NCBI GenBank assembly: GCA_027493545.1
Contig: JAOSKR010000003.1
Location: forward strand, 53,360-117,359
Source: Roseovarius sp.
Lineage (GTDB): Bacteria > Pseudomonadota > Alphaproteobacteria > Rhodobacterales > Rhodobacteraceae
Direction of reading: 5' to 3'
DNA: 64,000 nucleotides
The position numbers and the translations under genes were made by a program. Positions 59,396 to 64,000 of this stretch are shown piece by piece. The notes under the pieces are model-generated. The model saw only the letters and a list, made by a program, of their open reading frames with translations. It was not told the origin of the DNA and ran no database searches. Position 1 is the stretch's first letter; every line of letters starts with the position of its first letter.

Positions 59396-61480
59396 ATGAC
59401 CAGCCAGCCTTATGACGGTCCGATCCTCGAAATAGAGCGGCTCTCGATTTCCTTCTTCACCCGCCTGCGTGAAATTCCCGCGGTAATGGACTTCTCCTGC
59501 ACCATCATGCCCGGCGAGGCCATGGGGCTCGTCGGCGAATCCGGTTGCGGAAAAAGCACGGTCGCACTTGGCGTCATGCAGGATCTCGGTGGCAACGGCC
59601 GCATCGTCAGTGGCTCGATAAAGTTCAAGGGCCGCGAGCTGACCGAAATGAGCCAGCATGAGCTGCGCAAGATACGCGGCTCTGAAATCGCCATGATTTA
59701 TCAAGAGCCCATGGCCTCTCTGAATCCGGCAATGAAGGTCGGAAAACAGCTGATCGAAGTGCCGATGATCCACCAGGGCGCGTCCAGATCAAACGCGCAC
59801 GAGCTCGCGCTGCAGGTTGTGACGGACGTGAAACTGCCCGACCCCGAACGCATCATGACGGCCTATCCGCACCAGCTTTCGGGCGGCCAGCAGCAGCGCA
59901 TCGTCATCGCCATGGCCCTGATGTCAAAGCCGTCCCTGCTGATCCTCGACGAACCCACCACCGCGCTCGACGTGACCGTCGAGGCCGGGATCGTCGAACT
60001 GGTCAAGGATCTGGGCACGAAATACGGCACGTCGATGTTGTTCATTTCTCATAATCTGGGACTTATCCCGGGAACCTGCGACCGGCTCTGCGTGATGTAT
60101 TCCGGCGAAGCGGTGGAACGCGGCTCGATCACGGATGTATTCGACGAGATGCGGCATCCCTACACGCAGGCGCTGTTTCGCTCGATTCCGCTGCCGGGCG
60201 CCGACAAGAACGCCAGCCCGCTCATTGCCATCCCCGGCAACTTTCCCTTGCCCCACGAGCGACCGCCCGGATGCAACTTCGGCCCCCGCTGCGACTACTT
60301 CGAAAAGGGCCGCTGCGACGCGCAGGATATTCCGATGACAACCGTTCCGGGCAGTGACCGCCATCAGACCCGCTGCATCCGCCATCGCGAGATCGACTGG
60401 ACAGAGCCGCCCAAGGCACGGAAAATATTCGAAAAAACAGAACCCGGCGAGGTCGTTCTGCGGTTGGACAACCTGAAGAAATATTACGAGGTGTCGGCCA
60501 ACAGCATGTTCGGAAGCGGTGGCCAGAAGGTGGTCAAGGCCAACGAGACCCTGTCCCTTGAGGCCCGCGAATCCGAGACCCTGGCCATTGTCGGCGAATC
60601 CGGCTGTGGCAAGTCGACCTTCGCCAAGGTCCTGATGGGACTGGAGACCGCGACGTCGGGCCGGATCCTGCTCTATGATCAGGAAATCCAGTCGACCCCG
60701 ATCGAGGAACGCGCAACCGACACGGTATCCGGCCTGCAGATGGTGTTCCAGAATCCGTTCGATACGCTCAACCCCTCCTCGACCGTTGGGCGGCAGATCA
60801 TCCGGGCGCTGGAAATCTTCGGCGAGGGCAGCAGCGATGCCGAACGCAGCGAACGGATGCTGGAGCTTCTGGATCTGGTGAAGCTGCCGCGGGAGTTTGC
60901 CGGCCGCATGCCACGGCAGCTTTCAGGCGGCCAGAAACAGCGTGTCGGCATCGCGCGCGCCTTTGCAGGCGGCGCCAAGATCGTGGTGGCGGATGAACCC
61001 GTCTCGGCGCTCGATGTGTCGGTTCAGGCTGCCGTCGCCGATCTTCTCATGGAAATCCAGCGACAGAACAAGACGACGCTTCTTTTCATCAGCCATGATC
61101 TGTCGATCGTTCGCTATCTCGCCGACCGCGTGTTGGTCATGTATCTCGGCCATGTGGTCGAGATCGGCTCGACCGACCGGGTCTTTTCCCCGCCCTACCA
61201 TCCCTATACCGAGGCGCTGCTTTCGGCGGTGCCCATTGCCGATACCCGCGTCAGGAAAAGGTCTATCGTTCTGGAAGGCGGCATACCTTCGGCGATGGAC
61301 CCGCCGCCGGGCTGCCCGTTTCAAACCCGTTGCCGCTGGAAATCGCGGGTGCCGGGCAATCTTTGCGAAACCCAGGTGCCGCCGATGGTCCGCATGGCGG
61401 CGGGACATGACGTGAAATGCCATCTGTCGGCCGAGGAATTCGCCAGCATGGAACCGGTGATCGAGATCGTGGCCAGGTGA
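59396..61480 (+). CDS. ABC transporter ATPase with two nucleotide-binding domains (DppDF fusion)
   Basis: This intact 694-residue protein starts at ATG 59396 with GGAGGAA upstream. Domain 1 has Walker [12 protein letters not shown] (about 46-56), signature LSGGQQQR and [12 protein letters not shown]. Domain 2 has [14 protein letters not shown] (about 400), [15 protein letters not shown] and [11 protein letters not shown]. Each domain ends in the oligopeptide-type Cys-rich extension ([13 protein letters not shown] and [13 protein letters not shown]), which often holds a 4Fe-4S or zinc site. Both halves are joined in one chain instead of separate DppD and DppF. It drives the importer of this operon. 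Confidence 0.85.
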   Translation: MTSQPYDGPILEIERLSISFFTRLREIPAVMDFSCTIMPGEAMGLVGESGCGKSTVALGVMQDLGGNGRIVSGSIKFKGRELTEMSQHELRKIRGSEIAMIYQEPMASLNPAMKVGKQLIEVPMIHQGASRSNAHELALQVVTDVKLPDPERIMTAYPHQLSGGQQQRIVIAMALMSKPSLLILDEPTTALDVTVEAGIVELVKDLGTKYGTSMLFISHNLGLIPGTCDRLCVMYSGEAVERGSITDVFDEMRHPYTQALFRSIPLPGADKNASPLIAIPGNFPLPHERPPGCNFGPRCDYFEKGRCDAQDIPMTTVPGSDRHQTRCIRHREIDWTEPPKARKIFEKTEPGEVVLRLDNLKKYYEVSANSMFGSGGQKVVKANETLSLEARESETLAIVGESGCGKSTFAKVLMGLETATSGRILLYDQEIQSTPIEERATDTVSGLQMVFQNPFDTLNPSSTVGRQIIRALEIFGEGSSDAERSERMLELLDLVKLPREFAGRMPRQLSGGQKQRVGIARAFAGGAKIVVADEPVSALDVSVQAAVADLLMEIQRQNKTTLLFISHDLSIVRYLADRVLVMYLGHVVEIGSTDRVFSPPYHPYTEALLSAVPIADTRVRKRSIVLEGGIPSAMDPPPGCPFQTRCRWKSRVPGNLCETQVPPMVRMAAGHDVKCHLSAEEFASMEPVIEIVAR

Positions 61481-61794
61481 GCAGGGGCGACCCGCGATTC
61501 CTATCGGTGGTCTCAAGGCATTCGGCCGGGCTGCGAGGCCGAACCCGGCATCATAGCCCGGCTGATTGGCAAGGCAACAGCCAACGGCGTTTCGACCTTT
61601 GGGACAAGAGTGGCCAGAGTGGTTCTTGGTCTGGCGAGCGGCGGCCATGTCCCGGCACAGCCTGCCATGCGATCAGCGCGCTCGGTCGAGGCTTCGTTTG
61701 GCGGATAATGGGGGGCGGGTTTTCGAGGTGGTCCGGATCCGCGGGGCGCGCGCAGGCTGCGCCCCGCGGACCGGGTTTGCCGGGCCGGAGTCGA
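61481..61794. other. Convergent gap between the ABC operon and the DUF2249 group
   Basis: No gene is supported; open frames are shadow-like. The strong hairpin at 61739-61769 is the only clear structure. Confidence 0.5.
61739..61769. terminator. Strong hairpin between convergent operons
   Basis: CCGCGGGGCGC (61739-61749) pairs perfectly with GCGCCCCGCGG (61759-61769) across nine bases. It lies after both the rightward ABC operon and the leftward group, 26 bases from the latter's stop. There is no T-run on either side, so termination by hairpin alone is uncertain. Confidence 0.5.
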
Positions 61795-62247
61795 TCAGGC
61801 CGCTGCTTTCTTGCCGATGCGCACGCGCCAGACCTCGGGCCCCGACTCGAGGTATTCCCAGGTGAACTCGCCCGAATGCTCGGCGTCGAACTGATAGTAG
61901 AGCGGCTTGGGATCGTGGTCGTTGACCGGGATGAATCCGATGCCGGGTTTGAGGCCATGCCACGATTCAAAGATCGTGCGGTGACGCTCGGCAGGGATCA
62001 GCGAACGGACGTCGAGGTTTTCATTGTCTGTCATGGTTTTCTCCTTTGGTTTGACAGTTTTGGGTCCGGTAAGGGCGTGCATCAGCGCGTTGTGGCGCTG
62101 GGCCTCGCGGGGCCAGTCGTGGCGCAGCAGCGACCAGCCCTGGGCGGACAGGCGGCAGGCGGCATCGGTGTCGCCGGCGTCTCCGATCCGCTTGAGCGCC
62201 TGCATGTAAAGGCGGTTGAGGGCGGGCAGGATGGTCTCGGCAGTCAT
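61795..62247 (-). CDS. Small helical protein in frame with a DUF2249 domain
   Basis: The frame from ATG 62247 is open for 150 residues. The first 70 (MTAETILPALNRLYMQALKR, then GWSLLRHDWPREAQRHNALM) are helical. At ATG 62034 a DUF2249 domain begins (MTDNENLDVRSLIPAERHRT, ending RVRIGKKAAA), preceded by a strong AAGGAG at six bases. Either two separate small proteins lost a stop between them, or the internal start gives a second product of 79 residues. DUF2249 proteins occur beside denitrification and cytochrome genes; their role is unknown. Confidence 0.6.
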   Translation of the reverse strand: MTAETILPALNRLYMQALKRIGDAGDTDAACRLSAQGWSLLRHDWPREAQRHNALMHALTGPKTVKPKEKTMTDNENLDVRSLIPAERHRTIFESWHGLKPGIGFIPVNDHDPKPLYYQFDAEHSGEFTWEYLESGPEVWRVRIGKKAAA

Positions 62248-62251
62248 CGCG

Positions 62252-62560
62252 TCAATATCCGATACCGAAATGCTCTTTCGCCGCCGGGCTCATGACATCG
62301 GGGCTCCGGGCGGCTCCCAGACCCAGGTCGATGGCGACACCCTTGACACCCTCGACGTCCATGAGACGCTGGACCACGCCGCCCTGGATCATTTCGGATG
62401 CCGGGCAGCCCGGCGTTGTCAGCGTCATCGTCACGTCGATCTTGCCGTCGTCGACCGACAGCCCGTAGATCATGCCCAGATCGACGATATTGTAGCCGAG
62501 TTCGGGGTCGAACACGTCGCGCAACGCATCGCGGAGGGCCTCGTCGGACAGCGGGTCCAT
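62252..62560 (-). CDS. MIP18/DUF59-family metal-sulfur cluster assembly factor
   Basis: The 102-residue protein starts at ATG 62560, overlapping the previous stop. ALRDVFDPELGYNIVDLGMI and VTMTLTTPGCPASEMIQGGV, with the conserved cysteine, are the MIP18/PaaD/SufT-type signature; members help mature iron-sulphur proteins. Near residue 80 the text LGLGAARSPDVMS replaces the expected LVWEPPWSPDVMS. Two opposite one-base changes within 62308-62324 would explain this exactly, so an error pair is likely there. It is part of the leftward DUF2249 group. Confidence 0.75.
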   Translation of the reverse strand: MDPLSDEALRDALRDVFDPELGYNIVDLGMIYGLSVDDGKIDVTMTLTTPGCPASEMIQGGVVQRLMDVEGVKGVAIDLGLGAARSPDVMSPAAKEHFGIGY

Positions 62561-63125
62561 CAGCTCTCTCCTTGCGCCGTGCCCTTGCGGATCAGGACAT
62601 GATAGCCGCCGGGGCCGGCCGCGGTGCGCTGTGCCTCGTGTCCGCGCGATGCCAGCTCCGGATAGAGGAGCAGCGGGTCGCGGTCGTTGACGATCTCGAT
62701 CACCTCGCCGTCGGCCATGCTCTCGAGGCGCTCGAGGGTACGCACCATCGGCTCGGGCGGCATCATGCCGCGATTGTCGAGGGTCTCGATCGGCGCGGGC
62801 CAGCCATCGCCCGCGGCCGTGGCATCGTCACGCCGGGCCGGCGGAACCGCCGGGGCGGCGGAGGGCAGATCGTCCGCCGCGGGCGCCGTGACGCCGGCCT
62901 GCGGGGTAAAGGTGATTTCCCAGTCGCCTTCGCCGATTTCGCGCTCGGAATGGTCGAAGCCGCGTTTTCCGAGAACCGCGAACAGCGGCACCGGCTTGAA
63001 CGTTGCCAGCAGGCGCAGCCCTCGCCATCGGCGAGGCTGGATACGGCTTGCATGATCTCGGGGAACGGCTCTCCGCCGTTGCGCAGCGTCGGGCGGACAT
63101 CGAGTACTTTCAGGGCTTCGGTCAT
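62560..63125 (-). CDS. Two-domain DUF2249 protein (frame broken once)
   Basis: ATG 63125 begins MTEALKVLDVRPTLRNGGEP. A missing base at 63019-63021 breaks the frame; adding it gives DGEGLRLLATFKPVPLFAVL. KRGFDHSEREIGEGDWEITF follows, then an Ala/Pro linker and a second similar domain (MPPEPMVRTLERLESMADGE, then NDRDPLLLYPELASRGHEAQ). Each half is a TusA-like alpha/beta fold in this family. About 188 residues. It lies between the membrane protein gene and the MIP18-like gene and probably acts with them. Confidence 0.65.
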
Positions 63126-63129
63126 GGGT

Positions 63130-64000
63130 CTATCCTCTCTGGGTGGGGTGACCGCCAGGCCCGCCGGGCGCGTTGGCCGGGCGCAGGGCGGCGGGGACGA
63201 TCGGTTTGGGGCGGCGTTCGGGTCGGGGTGATGGGCGCGCCACAACTCGACGCTGAGGGCAAGGACGGCCGCGAGCTGTGCCACCGCAGCCCCCTGAACG
63301 ACCGGCGCGGCCTGCAGGGCAAGCGCCACCGTGGCGCCGGGGACGGCGAGGAAATAGAGCACGAACCACGGTGCCGCGCGGCGTTCGTTCACCATGTCCT
63401 GCACCCTCGGAACCGGACCCTTGCCGAGCTTCTTGCCGAAGACGTCGAGCCAGGTCATGAACGGCACGATCTTGTAGAGCTGGCTCAGCCCGAGACCCGA
63501 AAGCCAGCCGAACACGAAGAGATAGCCGAGCGCCGGGGCGCACCGCTCCAGCTGCCCGAAAGCGGCGGCAACGGCGGTGCCGATCAGGGCGCAACCGAAG
63601 AGGGCGAGCGCCGCGCCCGCGGTGATGCTGTTGAGTTCGAGATGACGGCGTGCCCGGGTGCGGTAGAGGCGCACCATGTCGACGAGGTAAAACAACGCCC
63701 CAATGAAGGCCACGGCGGCGCCGGGCGCGGCGATCATCCCGGGCCGGGCCTGCATGGCGATCGCGGCCAGCCCGGCCAGCGTGTACCACAAGAGCCCCCG
63801 CCGTCAGCCACAGCGCGAAATGGGTGGTGCGGTGCGGCTCTTCCGGGGCGAGCATGAACATCGACAGCAGCCGGTAGCTGACCCCCATCGCGGTCAGCGT
63901 CAGCCAGCCGCCAAGCCCGCCCAGCACATGCACCATCAGACCCTGCGCCAGCAACTCGATCAGCCAGTCCGGCGGGTCAGGCAGCGCAAACGCGAGGGCG
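63130..64000 (-). CDS. Multi-pass membrane protein of a denitrification-type cluster (partial, frame broken twice)
   Basis: The frame enters from the right edge as LPDPPDWLIELLAQG, then reads VHVLGGLGGWLTLTAMGVSY. Adding a base in the C5 run 63795-63799 gives LTAGGLLWYTLAGLAAIAMQ, and another at 63220-63222 gives DPERRPKPIVPAALRP and a stop at 63130. At least seven hydrophobic helices are present. GWLSGLGLSQLYKIVPFMTW and several membrane histidines recall heme-copper-related proteins found with DUF2249 genes, but no family is certain. The N-terminus is outside the window. Confidence 0.55.
   Translation of the reverse strand, partial: ALAFALPDPPDWLIELLAQGLMVHVLGGLGGWLTLTAMGVSYRLLSMFMLAPEEPHRTTHFALWLTAGALVVHAGRAGRDRHAGPARDDRRARRRRGLHWGVVLPRRHGAPLPHPGTPSSRTQQHHRGRGARPLRLRPDRHRRCRRFRAAGAVRPGARLSLRVRLAFGSRAEPALQDRAVHDLARRLRQEARQGSGSEGAGHGERTPRGTVVRALFPRRPRRHGGACPAGRAGRSGGCGGTARGRPCPQRRVVARPSPRPERRPKPIVPAALRPANAPGGPGGHPTQRG

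Overview
The window looks like high-GC alphaproteobacterial DNA of the Rhodobacterales type. This is inferred from the gene families: hut cluster with a TRAP transporter, TorECAD, cysteate sulfo-lyase, and tightly overlapping operons with ATGA junctions. No rRNA or tRNA was recognised. More than 30 genes-worth of reading frame are broken by single-base gains or losses, most in runs of identical bases. The frame and family similarity resume straight afterwards, so most breaks look like sequence errors rather than dead genes.

1-13.1 kb is a surface-glycan and protein-sorting island. It holds an FkbM methyltransferase (partial), a GT4 glycosyltransferase, two lipid-carrier-dependent membrane glycosyltransferases, an outer-membrane barrel protein, an exosortase-like cysteine protease/transpeptidase, a DUF2298 membrane protein and a small Pro/Thr-repeat protein whose C-terminus resembles a sorting tail. 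The facing strand carries an FAD oxidoreductase, a flippase-like protein and a dolichyl-phosphate-mannose-synthase-like GT2. Together these suggest an exosortase-dependent, O-glycosylated surface protein.

13.1-18.5 kb is sparse: an outer-membrane protein fragment, several tiny genes, a Crp/Fnr regulator and a cyclopropane-fatty-acid synthase. 18.9-27.4 kb is a damaged redox/tetrapyrrole block. A PAS-SARP regulator is joined in frame to a molybdopterin oxidoreductase of nitrite-oxidoreductase (NxrA) type that lacks its N-terminus. Then come a universal-stress protein with two PCP_red domains, a radical SAM protein with another PCP_red domain, protoporphyrinogen oxidase and a ferrochelatase remnant.

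27.4-33.3 kb is an ABC importer operon of the 2-aminoethylphosphonate/iron type with a phosphatase and a divergent LysR regulator. 33.4-38.3 kb has a LysR fragment, a cysteate sulfo-lyase-like PLP enzyme, a DegT aminotransferase, an Asp/Glu-type racemase, an IS110 remnant and an old-yellow-enzyme reductase. 38.6-43.3 kb is a complete torECAD operon for TMAO respiration.

43.4-54.5 kb is histidine catabolism: hutD, hutF, hutI and hutU leftward, hutC, a TRAP transporter and hutH rightward, with matching operator-like sites in both promoters. After an IS6 remnant, 55.3-61.5 kb is a peptide-type ABC importer. The right edge (61.8-64 kb) is a leftward group of DUF2249, MIP18-like and membrane proteins of the kind found near denitrification genes.
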